Part shown: positions 22,277 through 33,055 of the stretch, piece after piece
How the letters are laid out: each line of letters begins with the position of its first letter
Position numbering within the stretch: the stretch's first letter is position 1
NCBI RefSeq assembly: GCF_964019385.1
Contig: NC_088645.1
Location: forward strand, 28,489,294 to 28,553,293
Reading direction: 5' to 3'
DNA: 64,000 nt
Origin: Sycon ciliatum
Taxonomy: Eukaryota > Porifera > Calcarea > Leucosolenida > Sycettidae
The notes under the pieces: generated by a model
What the model was told of the DNA's origin: nothing
The model's input: the letters and a program-made list of their open reading frames with translations, nothing else
Database searches by the model: none
Made by a program: the position numbers and the translations under genes

Positions 22277-23460
22277 ATGCTGGCAGAGCATGTCTCTACT
22301 GGGTTCCTGGTATGTGGCACTGGCAGTGTCGATGCCGATCATCTCCCGATGTATATTGCTGGTCAACAGTTGGAATGGATCTCGTCGTTTGTGTATCTAG
22401 GCAGCTTCATATCGCCGGATGCCAGCGTGCCAGCTGACCACGCCGGATTGCCAGTGTATCAAGAGCGTTCGGTGCTCTTCGCTGCATCTTTGATGATGGA
22501 AACCCGTCATTGTGCACCAAGAGACTGATTGTCAGCGCATGTGTGGTGTCGGTACTACTGTACGGCACCGAGTTTTGGCCAGTCCTGCGACGTATCGACT
22601 TCCGAATTGATGGTTTTCACCACTCCTGCTTGCTTTTCATTTTGCCTCCTTGCCGAGTTTTCCCATTGCTGGGCTACTTGGACCTCATTCGTTTCCTTGT
22701 CATTGGACATGTTCAGTCCGTTCGGTTTGCGATTTTAAATAAACACAACAAACGCAATCATCTGGGGTGGTTCTCGGCAAGATCAACAGTCAGATTCGCT
22801 GACCAATCCAGAGCTGAGGTAAAGATGGGGAAAGCCAGAGACGTTACCCACCTGCACCTGCAAGCGACCCATGAAGTGGCTTGGACATATTGCACGTATG
22901 CAGGATACCAGGCAACCTAAGCAGTTGTTGTTTGGATGGTTTAGCAAGGATAGTGCGGCCCTAGGTCCACGCCTTCGAATCAAGGACCGTGTTCATCACG
23001 ACCAACGCTCCTTGAATACACAATGGTTTGCAACAACCCAGGATCCACCTTTGTGGAGATTGAGTGTCGTTGATGTAGTGCCTCTACCACCACCGTCTAA
23101 GCCAACTTTGCGACCGCCATCTAAGTGAGTCTGCCGGGGCACAGGCGGCATAAGTCCAGTGCAGCCCGTCAACTTCCTGTCAGCCAACAGCCTGGTGCAA
23201 AGTCGTGTCAAAGTTGTGGTAGGTGGTTCAGGAGTGCTGGTGGGCTGAAGATACATAAGTACCCTCTCGCAGGTCCAACAGCCATCGGACTATCTGCACC
23301 TCGCCTAGTTGCTCATTGCTAATTCCACTGCTCGTCATGTGACCAGAGCTTTCGATCTACTGGTGGATTTAAGCGACGCAATTGCGAGCGTGGCAAGCGA
23401 CCAACAGCGATGGGAAGGTCTTGAGTTCAAGTTCTCCTGTGCGTACGGCGAGAGGTAACG
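22277..23460 (+). pseudogene. LINE 3' fragment with two C2H2 fingers
   Basis: The plus strand carries WISSFVYLGSFISPDASV, then SACVVSVLLYGTEFWPV, then after a ~230-bp interruption KWLGHIARM and RQPKQLLFGWF. This is the C-terminal half of an endonuclease-reverse transcriptase protein. Downstream come CQSCGRWFRSAGGLKIHK (about 23208) and CSSCDQSFRSTGGFKR (about 23332), a paired zinc-finger end seen in some such elements. Frames change several times and the RT core is missing. It lies in an intron of receptor gene 2. Confidence 0.75.
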
Positions 23461-23579
23461 CAGGCAGCAAGATCTGCAACGACATAAGGCCGGATGTTCT
23501 GCCGCGACGCCATGATGCTACTACCCCTTTGTTTCCCTCCTCATGAGTGAAGCTTAGCTGTTTAATGGCAGCTATATGT

Positions 23580-23810
23580 CAAGGTCAAGGTTGAGGTGTT
23601 TGTGTTTGTTTGTGTGTGTGCGTGAGAGAGGATTAATGTGAGCGTATGTGTGAAAGTGTGTGAGAGTGTGGAATTCGGTGCGTGTCTGGGTGATTGATGA
23701 CGTGTGGTCGTGTGTTGGAGTGATTGTATAGGTTTGTGTGTTGTTGTTTATTGCACGCGCGCGCACGGGTACGTGCACGGGTACGTGTGTGTATGTGCGG
23801 ATACGAGAGC
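23580..23810. repeat. GT-rich simple repeat region
   Basis: Imperfect GTGTGTTT/GTGAGAGTGTG microsatellite with an inner GCGCGCGC run at 23756-23763. It produces spurious His/Thr-rich frames on the minus strand. Confidence 0.85.
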
Positions 23811-24223
23811 ATGTATATGCGTGGTTCCACTGTATTCCTTGACCGTATTCCCCGTTTCATACCAGAACCGTGTTTCCTGATGACAGGGCAAGCGTGAAAC
23901 TCTGAGTTCCAATGAAAATTCTGTTCCTACTTACTTGTAATAATATCTTCGACAAATTATTGTTCGAGGTTTCTGCCCTCCAAAGTCTGTGTCTCAGAGA
24001 GTCTTTTTTCAGGCGTGAGGGCTTGCAAGCTCACTCCATCTGTATACGCCACTGGCTGAGGCTACGTCTGCAAACATTCCTTTATCGTACAGGAAGCGGC
24101 TTTTCCCGTCACTGCACGATCAGTTGTGTATTTTGTCTTCTTGGGTGCATTATAGACTGTACTGACCTGGGCAGTCTTTTCATACATTTCATTATACTGT
24201 TTTCATGTGTCCCTTTTGTACAG

Positions 24224-24613
24224 CTCAACAAGTTCAGTCAGGACCATCCCCTACACCATTGACATTGACCTACACTGGTGATACTCACACCATACCATGC
24301 ATGTCAAGTGGAAACTTCCCTCTCACCGGATCTTGGAGCTCAACATTATCTCCGGACTCACAGATGATACAGACAACTGGGCCTGCCAATATGGTGAACT
24401 CAACGTTCACCTTCGTGCAGAATGATTCCCAGATCGTGTTTACAGAAAGTGATACATCAGGTGTTACCTTCAATGTAACCTGTACGACATCGTATACTAC
24501 AAACTTTGATTGTGTTGCAAATGGTTCCACTCCCGCACGTCTACAAAGTGTAATTGACAGATGTGTAAATGCTTCCAAGCCAATACCTACCACTGTCTCT
24601 GTCACTATCCAAG
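24224..24613 (+). CDS. Receptor gene 2: Ig-like domain exon 2
   Basis: A 390-bp phase 1-1 exon (acceptor …ttttgtacag, donor gtttgt) encodes about 130 extracellular residues. It starts AQQVQSGPSP and contains LTLTYTGDTHTIPCMSSG (B-strand Cys), a GSWSS core Trp, FTFVQNDSQIVF, and VTFNVTCTTS (F-strand Cys). There are two N-glycosylation-type NxS/T sites. The pattern Cys…Trp…Cys and the β-strand alternation fit an Ig-like or Ig-related module, somewhat longer than usual. It shares phase with its neighbours and lies 2.4 kb after the first Ig exon. Confidence 0.65.
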
Positions 24614-25019
24614 GTTTGTACTTGTTCAGAATTATTTGGTTTGAGTGCATAACAAGTGTGATGAGGCGACTGAAAACTTGAGATATCACTGTCACAGTAG
24701 AGTGTAGTTGACAAACCTTCATGCTGTCCAAAACACATGATTTCCTCATGACGGTTGTAGTACATACAATTTACTGAAGTAGGTAACATATTCTCTAGTG
24801 CTGAAAGATTGCGAGCAACTTGGTCAGAGTGTTGGGCACCTACTTCGAAGTATCTATTTAGTCTGGGAATTTACGCATGTAATCAACACCGCCTCTCCCA
24901 CCAGAAGTGTCGTACTACAAAAATCTAAAAACAGCCTGCAGATACTGGGCTTTACCTTCTTTCAAAATGTTTTGGACCCTCGTGATCGAAATCAAAACTT
25001 TTTTATACGAATTACTGTC

Positions 25020-26040
25020 ATGTCAAGAAGAGCACTGATAGATTCAGGGGATTTGGAGGTGTCGCTCTTCTAGTCCGATCGGATTTTCCAGGTACAGTTA
25101 AACATCGCACTGATCTACACCTCCCCACATTTGAGGCCACGTGGGTTGAAATAACAGATCATGCATCGACCTCATCATCTGCACCTCCTGAGTCTCTCAG
25201 TACTGGATGCGGTTACAGGCCACCAAATGCGTGTTCCACTGATATTGACAAATTTGTGGGCTGTCTGAAAACAGTTCTTCAGACGACCAGACACACCACT
25301 TCCTCTATGTTTATGATGGGTGATTTGAATGCCAAGTGTAGTGACTGGCACGGCAATATCACGGACACTGCTGGACACCAGCTGCAATGCCTGCTAAGAA
25401 TGTTTTCCCTCTCCCAGTCAGTCAACTTCCCTACTCACCACACTCCATCCGGAACAGGAGCAGCCTTGCGTTTCCATTTCAGACATTATTGCTCTTCTGG
25501 GTCAGTCTGACCACGACATCGTGTTGGTTCGTATGGAAGCGCCTAGCCTGCAACATAACCAAGCACCAACGTACTCTCCTGCATCAGGTACAGCCTATGA
25601 GCGCTCGCCGTCCACGCCAGATGACTTGACCGGCAGTTTACCGCCCCGCTATCATTTCTCTACGATCACAAATGGCCAGTGGAACTGTTTACGCCAGCAG
25701 CTTACTTCCGTGGATTGGAGGGAGCTTCTTGGTAACACAAGTATTGATGTCGCATGCAAGAGATTCTCGTCTGAACTCTCTGCTGCTCTCGCTAAGTATC
25801 AGTCCCCAGCTTCTCCTTTTAATCGCCCCTCTTCACAGGGTCGTTCCGTCGACAGGCCAGCACGTCCACCCTGGCTGACGACCTCAGAAAATAAATGCAG
25901 TCAGCAATAAACGGACTATCTATAGCATCTACAGGATGTTTCCCACAGCAGAAAACTTTGCTCGCTATAAGCCCGAACGCAAGTTGGTCAAGCACCTCTC
26001 TCGCCGTGCGCACAAAATGAGCCCGGGCTTACTAGATATT
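25020..26040 (+). pseudogene. LINE 5' fragment: endonuclease domain
   Basis: Apurinic-endonuclease-like (EEP) domain of a non-LTR retrotransposon: DRFRGFGGVALLVRSDF at about 25031-25085, CGYRPPN near 25208, FMMGDLNAKCSDWHG near 25310 (the catalytic GDxN), and FPTHHTPSGTG near 25428. After a frameshift an SDHDIVLV block (SDH motif) appears near 25508, then a pre-RT linker ending PWLTTSEN near 25870. The RT core is absent. It sits in the intron between the second Ig exon and the CCP exon of receptor gene 2, in the same orientation. Confidence 0.8.
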
Positions 26041-26138
26041 CTCTCATTCTAATGGTATTTAAACATTGCAGGACTTGTATCGTTGAGATTTTCACCTATT
26101 CTGAGTGACCGCCCTGAATTATGTCTCTTCGTGTCTAG

Positions 26139-26324
26139 CGCAATGTCCAAATCTCACTGACAGCCAAGTCAATTACAAACCTATTGCCAGATTCGACACA
26201 CCACCAGGTACCCCAGTATCCATCGAGTGCAGAACAGGTTTTCTGTCTGACAATAGTATGGAAGTAACCCAGTCTACATGCCAGGGCAACGGCAGGTGGC
26301 AACCCAGTCCACCATTGTGTGAAA
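26139..26324 (+). CDS. Receptor gene 2: CCP/sushi domain exon 1
   Basis: A 186-bp exon, phase 1 at both ends (acceptor …gtgtctag, donor gtaagt), encodes one complement-control-protein module of about 61 residues. The four-Cys sushi pattern is complete: QCPNL (C1), SIECRTGF (C2), STCQGNGRW (C3 and the conserved Trp), PSPPLCES (C4). Gly and hydrophobic positions between them also fit. CCP modules normally bind proteins outside the cell. The last part of the exon and the first intron bases are duplicated just downstream (26391 onwards). Confidence 0.88.
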
Positions 26325-26490
26325 GTAAGTCTGTATCCCAGTAGTCCAAGGAATTACCAATTCTGCTCACAGCATACTGATATTTTCCAGTCCACCATTG
26401 TGTGAGGGTAAGTCTGTATCCCAGTAGTCCAAGGAACTCCCAATTCTGAAGGAATATTCCGTCCAGTTTCTGCTCGCAGCATACTGATAT
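26313..26490 (+). repeat. Duplicated exon end with candidate 17-nt microexon
   Basis: The segment CAGTCCACCATTGTGTGA with the following donor and ~45 intron bases (from 26306) recurs from 26388. In the second copy a good acceptor (tattttccag) precedes 26391 and a good donor (gtaagt) follows 26407, leaving a possible 17-nt exon, 26391-26407. Including it would shift the reading frame of the receptor transcript. Confidence 0.55.
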
Positions 26491-26661
26491 TTTCATTTTG
26501 GTTTCCCTCATTAGTCAGATGAACAATATGGTAGTACAGTATTATAAAAGACATCGCAATGTTTATCTCATACAGTATTAACACAATGAGCACTAAGAGG
26601 CTTCTGTGGAATTTGATATGAGTTTTACCAGCTTTTTTCTTACATGAAGCTGTAGCTACTA

Positions 26662-27607
26662 CTTCCTCCGTATACAATAACTTCGTGACTTTTTTTGAAC
26701 GGTGTTTGACCAAGAACCTGCTCAACGAACGGCGCCAAAGGCTGTCATCGACAACCCACGTCGAGGTTAGTTTGGTTGATCCAGAACAGATTCTCCACGT
26801 ACGCCATGGGTGTAAGGACGTTGCCGACAGAAACTCAAGAGTCAAATGAAAAAAAACTAACACCTACTTGCTCGAAACTGACACAGTGACGAAGTGTAGC
26901 TCGTGGCTGGAACACGGAGTCACGCGGCACTCGCTGCCCTGGAACTGGCCAGGCTCGTACTTGCGGTGCGCGGTCCCATATCTACTCAGTGTGAGAACAT
27001 CGATTTGTTTCGCTGGCACGGCAAGATGAAACATTTCAGTCGTCGTGCAATCAGCGCAGACTCAGGATCAGAATGTCGATGGCCTGGCTTTCGTCGCCTC
27101 TCTCCAGTCAGGCGCCTCCTTTGTCACCAAGGGGAATCGCAGGGACCTCCTCGATACCATTGTAGAATGCTTGGGAGGATTATCCTGGCGAGAAAATGCT
27201 AAGCGTGTGGATGCGCTTGTACGACTCGTTTCACGGCATAATGGAGGTTGCGGGTTGGAACAACTGAATATAGTTGACACCGATTCGTACACAGCTCTAG
27301 AGATGAAGAGGACGTAGCCAAAGTCCAGCGTCGGATCATCACTGCAGGTGACAAGAATCTGAACGAAATGCGAGCGGAAGCAGCGACTGGTGGCGATTCG
27401 GAGTCAGCGTCGTCAGGTGACCATGACATGAGAGACGAAGACTCTGAAAAAACTCAATCTCATTCGTCTAAGTTGCTTTTTTCTTTGTATATAGCTTATA
27501 AACAGGTTAGACAATGCCACGAGTGTTATTCTGATTCAAACGGAACAATTTCAGAGCTGTGCGCAGCTTTCAAAAAAAAGTCACGAAATTTTTGTATACG
27601 GAGGAAG
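26662..27607 (+). mobile_element. TA-flanked TIR element A
   Basis: A 946-bp element bounded by ~32-bp inverted repeats that start CTTCCTCCGTATACAA and continue AACTTCGTGACTTTTTT, flanked by TA on both sides (26660-26661, 27608-27609). TA duplication and the CTTCCTCCG-type end resemble Tc1/mariner-type short elements such as Stowaway. Inside is a plus-strand frame (27045-27317) with SFVTKGNRRDLLDTIVECLG, which is related to ORFs in elements B (42223) and C (43398). No transposase motif was seen. Confidence 0.7.
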
Positions 27608-27811
27608 TACCAGTTGCAGATTGGTGTTTCATCTTGTAATTGTGTGGTTTATGGATGCTATTTTAAATGTTCATGAGAGGGGATGGGTCAGGGAGTAAGG
27701 CCAAGTACAGGGAAATTAAAAAATCTAAAAAAAGTATGTAAGTTCAGCTGTCATCACGAGATGAATCATTTTCATTGGAATATTGTTTGGGTTCTATATG
27801 CTGCCTTCTAG

Positions 27812-27946
27812 ATTGCTCCATGATTTGCAATAATGCCAGTGTTACCAGATGTGCCAGGATCACTGTGTCTAACATACCAGGCATAAATTGCCCATGTATC
27901 AGTACAGATGAAATCTGGACAAGGTCTCCCAGTCCGGGTTGTGTGC
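27812..27946 (+). CDS. Receptor gene 2: Cys-rich module exon
   Basis: A 135-bp open stretch with acceptor ccttctag, donor gtaagt and phase 1-1 boundaries. It encodes about 45 residues with six cysteines spaced C-x3-C-x7-C-x12-C-x-C-x14-C and ending IWTRSPSPGCV, which resembles the end of a sushi module (Trp, Pro, Cys). It could be a truncated or diverged CCP, or a small Cys-rich module of its own. Position between two CCP exons and matching phase support it as a real exon; the fold is not recognised. Confidence 0.5.
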
Positions 27947-28123
27947 GTAAGTAATTATGTACCACTGTTAGGTGATGTAACGTCCGTTTTTTTCTCCACA
28001 TTGATGTATCCGCCTGGTTTGGTGAACGCCTCATGAGTCCTTGGAGTATTATTTGCACAACTCCTTTGCACTGTCAGCAGAGTGTGCTTTTACCTTTTTC
28101 TTCTCGACTATTCCCATCTTCAG

Positions 28124-28294
28124 CAACCCATTGCCCAGCTCAAGAAGGAAACTCCCTCTTCGATGATATTCCGAGATTGAAAGTGAATAATTCTACGTAT
28201 GTGGCTTGCAATGATAACTACACTTCAACTGAAAATGGGCGGAACGTCACTTGCATGCTGAACGGGACCCTGTCTAACCTACCAAATTGCACAG
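28124..28294 (+). CDS. Receptor gene 2: CCP/sushi domain exon 2
   Basis: A 171-bp exon, phase 1-1 (acceptor …catcttcag, donor gtaaga). It encodes a compact sushi module of about 56 residues: THCPAQEGN (C1), TYVACNDNY (C2), NVTCMLNGTL (C3), NLPNCTG (C4). The usual Trp between C3 and C4 is replaced by Leu (GTLSNLPNC), seen in some divergent CCPs. Three N-glycosylation motifs (NST, NVT, NGT) support an extracellular location. It is the last module exon I can identify before the membrane exon at 38969; the intron between is filled with transposons. Confidence 0.8.
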
Positions 28295-29362
28295 GTAAGA
28301 ATTCTGTAGTTGAGGTTTATCTTTAAGAATTTCTCCACTGCAGTGTTGATCTAGCTGGAGAATGTTTGGAAGAATCATGGCTAGGAGAGCATATTTAAAT
28401 CTGGTGGCGATGAACCGTATCACTGCCACTTTTATTTTATTGCGTCTACGCAGACTACACATCATGTTTAACTTAAGAGGCATGTCTGAGAAAACAAGAA
28501 CATATGTGCAAGTCGGTCTCTCAGATTTCGCTCAAATTTTGCAGGTAGGTTTGCTTTGGGGTGTAGATCGACAATCCAAAGCTCGCGCAAAATCTTTTGA
28601 AGGAAACCATTAAATTGGCATGCCCCACAATATTGGCCCAATATTGGCACGATTTATGGGTCTACAAACGAGCCACGGCACAGCGTACAAGAACAAGCTA
28701 CGAAGAAAACTCCATCAAGCCAACATTACCTCACCTTAGAAGAGTTCTTGGGGCAGCTTCACTTAGCCACGCCAGCATCCCAGAAGACGAGGGCAATCAT
28801 CCCTTGACGCCACAAATGATCGTCTTGAAAATAGCCAATTTACAAGCGCTGATAAAACAGCGAGTTACGTCCTCAATTAGCAAACACTATACACCGGCAG
28901 ATAGTAGAACACCTTTTCTAGCACTGAGGACATGTCCCCCATCATCCTTTTGGGGTTTTCTTGAAATAAACAATTTTGAATTTTTCCACTCGACCATTCT
29001 GAAATACGTCCAAACTCATACCTGCGCAGGAAAGCTCGCCCCTCCGCGACGTCTAGTCAGCAATTTCTACTCCAACACCACTCCCAACGCTGCAGAACAA
29101 AGTGTATTGTTGACTCTGACAAGGAAAAGCAGCGGTGATCACTTGTCACTCCAAGCGACAAGCTTCTCCTTGCGCCACAAACATTTTTCGGTGCAACAGT
29201 TGATGCAAAAGTGACTAAATTTTTGCGTGTAGTTTTTGGATTTTACTGCAAGAGGAAAGATGAAATCACGTGCCTCGTGGCACAAGAATGCCAGGTCTCG
29301 TAGCGTGGTAGATCACGGTTCAGCAGTTGTTCCGAGTGACCTTGATCAAGCCCAAATGCACT

Positions 29363-29640
29363 TAGGGCCCGGTCACACATGCACTCGAAAGTAGCGTATA
29401 CGCTGAAGCGAGGTCGCAGGAGCGAAAAATGGCATGGCGACGGCGAAAAGCGGAACTTCCGCTTCAGCGGAAACTCCAATCCGCTTCCTCCAAATTTTTC
29501 GAAGCGAGACTGTCGCTTCTGCGGATTCGCTTCAGCGGAAAACACCGCGGTCTGCTGTATATGGACTTGCCACGAGAAATTTGTATGCGTATGATGTCCA
29601 TGCAACAAAAATGCGTGCAAGATAGTCATTGAACTCGTCT
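29363..29640 (+). mobile_element. Harbinger-like terminal fragment
   Basis: Starts TTAGGGCCCGGTCACACATG, the typical outer sequence of PIF/Harbinger-group short elements that duplicate TTA or TWA. It is followed by G/C-rich, CGCTTCAGCGG-containing inverted motifs. The opposite end is not found: LINE sequence follows at about 29690. Confidence 0.5.
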
Positions 29641-29689
29641 ATTCTCCGTACCGTATGCACCACAGTCTCATTTTACGCCAAAGTATTTT

Positions 29690-31867
29690 GTATTTTTTGT
29701 ATTTATATCATTATCTCATGGCACATCATGATGACGGCCAATAAAACTGAGACAAGGGTGAAAGCCAACCACAGCAGTAAAACAGATAAAAGAATACAAA
29801 TAAGAGGCAAAGAAGGCAAAGGAGGAGACAAACCAGCAGGATATACATGAAACCTATAATTGAGCAGAGATTTTAGCAACAAAATTATCCATCGACGTGC
29901 TGGTCTTGGCCTGCGTTGGTAATGTTGCCCAAAACACATAGCCAGCAAAGATCGGGGATCTAGTGAATAGGGTGGAGGCAGCGCGTGGGAGACTGAGTGA
30001 GTTCCGGGTGTTCCGTGTTTCGGAGAACCAATTATAAGCCTGCATATGCAAGGGTATTTTATTTAGTAATATTTTATGTATGAGAACACAGAGGTGGAAC
30101 TTATGTCGAGTGGAAAGGGGACTGATCTTGGCAATTTCGTAAAGACTAGCGGAGGGAAAGCGACGATCTTTGCTAAATAAGATTTTAAGGAGCATGCGGT
30201 TATGGGTTTCTAGCTTGTTCAATACAGTAGTAGTTATGCCACACCAAGCAGTATCACAGTAGTCAAGTAAGGGCAATATATAGCAACGATAAAACAAGCG
30301 TTTGCAAGAAAGAAATGGCTGACACCTGGGGCAGTATCGGGGAGGTCATTAATATACAGGAGAAATAGCAGTGGCCCAAGGATTGAACCCTGGGGGACTC
30401 CAGAAGTAACGGGTAAAGGCTCCGATAACACAGTTGAGAGGCGTACAAGCTGATGTCGGTTAGAGAGATACGATGAGAGCCAGCCGATAGCCTTGCCATC
30501 AATGCGATATACTGTTCGCAGCTTAGCTAAGAGACCCCTGTGCCAAACAGTGTCGAAGGCCTTTGCGAGATCGAAGAAAACTAAACCAACATGGTTATGG
30601 GCGTTCCGGGCGGTGTGGATGTCTTGCACGAGGCGGGTAACCTGGTACCTGGTGGAGTCACCCCGACAAAAGCCCGACTGTGCTGGCGAAAGTGAAATGC
30701 GAACATGATCATAAATGATGTCATATACAACACGTTCGCACACTTTTGATAACGTAGAGAGCAATGAGATAGGGCGATAGTTGCTGGGGGTGGTGCGTGG
30801 TCCTCTATTTTTGTAGGTGGCCACGACTACCGCAGTTTTCCACATTTATTTATTTATTTATTCAACATCTCCTGGCCCGTCCGAAGACTGCCAATAAACA
30901 TGAGAGGTCAGGTGATAGCCAACCACGGCAAGCTAAAAGGGAGAAAAAGAAAGATGCTGTCAGAGAGGGAAAGGAGATAGGGAGAGAAAAAGAAAGGGAG
31001 GCACATTAGTAATACATGGGATCACTTCGGATGAGACAGTGTGGAAAGCTGGACTTTGAATTTCCTGATATCCTGGCATGTCTTAATGCTAGTAGGCAGG
31101 TTAGACCAAAGGGAGTATGCTGAGAAGAAAGGGGATTTCAAAAACAGGGAGGAACTAGCTCGGGGCAGTGATAAGGCATTGCGTGTTGGTCTAGTGGTAA
31201 CAAACCAGTTGTACTTGGCAATATGTTTCGGGACTTGGGCTAGGAAGATTTTTTGCACAAGGATACAAAGATGCTGCTGATGTCGGGCAAGAAGAGGGTG
31301 CGTGGAAGCAAGTTTATAAAGACAAAGGGAGGCAAATGTACATGGCTGGGAATTTCCCTTCACGAAATGACATATTCAAGATAATTGACACAGGATAGGC
31401 AACAGACGGAGCAAGAGCTCTCCAAACTTCGTTGGTAATTCCGTCTTGACCAGGGGACTTGCCAGTTTTCAGATTACGGAGATATTTCCTCACTTGGACT
31501 GTACCAGTCGACAATGATAGGAGGGACGCAGGTATTGAGGGTGAAGGGGTGAGTGGTGGTATAGGCCACGTAGGGTCGTCAGGAAGTCCAAACGACGTAA
31601 ACTGCGTGTTCAATATGTCTGCTATGTCTGCGGGATCTGTTGCTACCGTGCCGTCTGAAGCTGTCATTGATCGGATCGGCTCCCGACTACAGTTCTTACG
31701 GAGATGGCGGAGAAATTGATGGAGACTAGGGCGATCATGGGAAGACAGGGTGGCATGAACCGACTGTACATACTGACGATGGAGGGTACGTGACAAACAT
31801 TTCACTTCGTTACGCTTGCGCTTAAAGGCAATGAAGTTTTCACTGGTTGGATTTGTGCCCTGTTTGT
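29690..31867 (-). pseudogene. LINE copy A, RT with deleted catalytic box
   Basis: Minus-strand coding order: RKNCSREPIRSM and TGKSPGQDGITNEVW (31805-31380), then, after removing insertion [47 protein letters not shown] and [20 protein letters not shown] (30845-30330). Then comes a deletion that joins directly to the C-terminal region [16 protein letters not shown] (about 30290) and ends SLPRAASTLF (about 29960). The FADD catalytic box and thumb are lost at about 30310. 5' truncated (no endonuclease). The open N-terminal 203 residues are otherwise well preserved. Confidence 0.85.
30846..31339 (-). mobile_element. LINE copy B inserted in copy A
   Basis: A 494-bp 5'-truncated copy of a related LINE: C-terminal coding (NALSLPRASSSLFLKS, SLWSNLPTSIK) and a 3' end in TTTA repeats at 30846-30861. 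The 4-bp duplication ACAT lies at 30842-30845 and 31340-31343. Removing B restores continuous coding across the RT start of copy A, which shows B arrived later. Confidence 0.85.
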
Positions 31868-33055
31868 ATCACCCGTTGATCTAGATCGGATCAAGTGCAT
31901 CTTGATGTCCAGCTCAAGAGCACGCATGTCGTGTTGTAATTGTAGGCCTTCCAGCCGGGACTTTCCCTCGACATGCAGCACAGAGACTAGGGCGAGTAGG
32001 GTCAAATCACGTTGTTCATGACGTGAGAAATCTGCCATGTGGGCGCGCCACATACCCCGGCTTCATGCAACCAGTACAGTGCAGTACAGTGTAGGCCTCG
32101 GGCTGGCACATGGTCAACTCCAAGCGACCTTGCATGATGGCATGCATGAACCACGGTTATTCCTTGCTGTTGCAGATCTACGTGGATCATCAGCATGTAA
32201 ACTAGCCGTAGTTCCTGTTGAACCATGTTCGGGATGAGCGAGGTTAGTGTGAAAAAATGCATCCCTGTTCTTACTGCAAGAGGAAGTATCTCAAAGAATT
32301 CTTGCCAATGCAATACTCCTAGCGTTATAACAATAGTTTCTGCATGTTCTGAGCAGAGCATGCAAGAAATATAATGCATCTTACCTCCTCCCTCATGGTC
32401 CGTTTCGAATAGCCCCTCAGGAACAATCGTGATCGTGTGCATTGTGTCGTGCACCAGAAAGCATTATTCTACGTCACGTGACGATCCACGTGATTTCTTC
32501 ATTCCTCTTGGAGTAAAATCCAAAAACTACACGCAAAATTACAGTCACTTTTATCAGCGCTTGTAATTTGGCTATTTTCAAGACAATCATTTGTGGCGTC
32601 AAGGGATGATTGCCCTCGTCTTCTGGGATGCTGGCGTGCCTAAGTGGTGCTGCCCGAAGAACTCTTCTAAGGTGAGGTAATGTTGGCTGGATGGAGTTTT
32701 GTTCGTAGCTTGTTCTTGTACGCTGTGCCGTGGCTCGTTTGTAGACCCATAAATCGTGCCAATATTGGACCAATATTGAGGGGTATGCCAATTTCATGGT
32801 TCCCTTCAAAAGATTTTGCGCGGACTTTGGAATGTCGATCTACACCCTAAAGCAAACATACCTGCAAAGTTTGAGCGAAATCTGAGAGATCGACTTGCAC
32901 ATATTATGTTCTGGTTTTCTCAGACATGCTCTCTTAAGGTATCTCGTGTTTGTCTCTTTCTCATCATTGGGCTTATGCAGGGAATAGGGCAAACTAATTT
33001 AGACAGAAATTATTGTGTAGCTGCACTGAACGTGGAAGCTTGCGCTTCCTGCTGA

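Larger units (their letters stand above)
28471..32938. mobile_element. TTAA-flanked fold-back transposon, copy 2, with nested insertions
   Basis: Left arm 28471-29250 and right arm about 32485-32938 match copy 1 (18010-20288), with TTAA at both outer ends. The centre matches 18813-19485 in two pieces (29250-29345 and about 31868-32480), interrupted by ~2.5 kb of a Harbinger-like end and LINEs. The right arm has lost ~360 bp between GTCACTTT and TATCAGCGC near 32550. The insertion lies in an intron of receptor gene 2. Confidence 0.72.
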
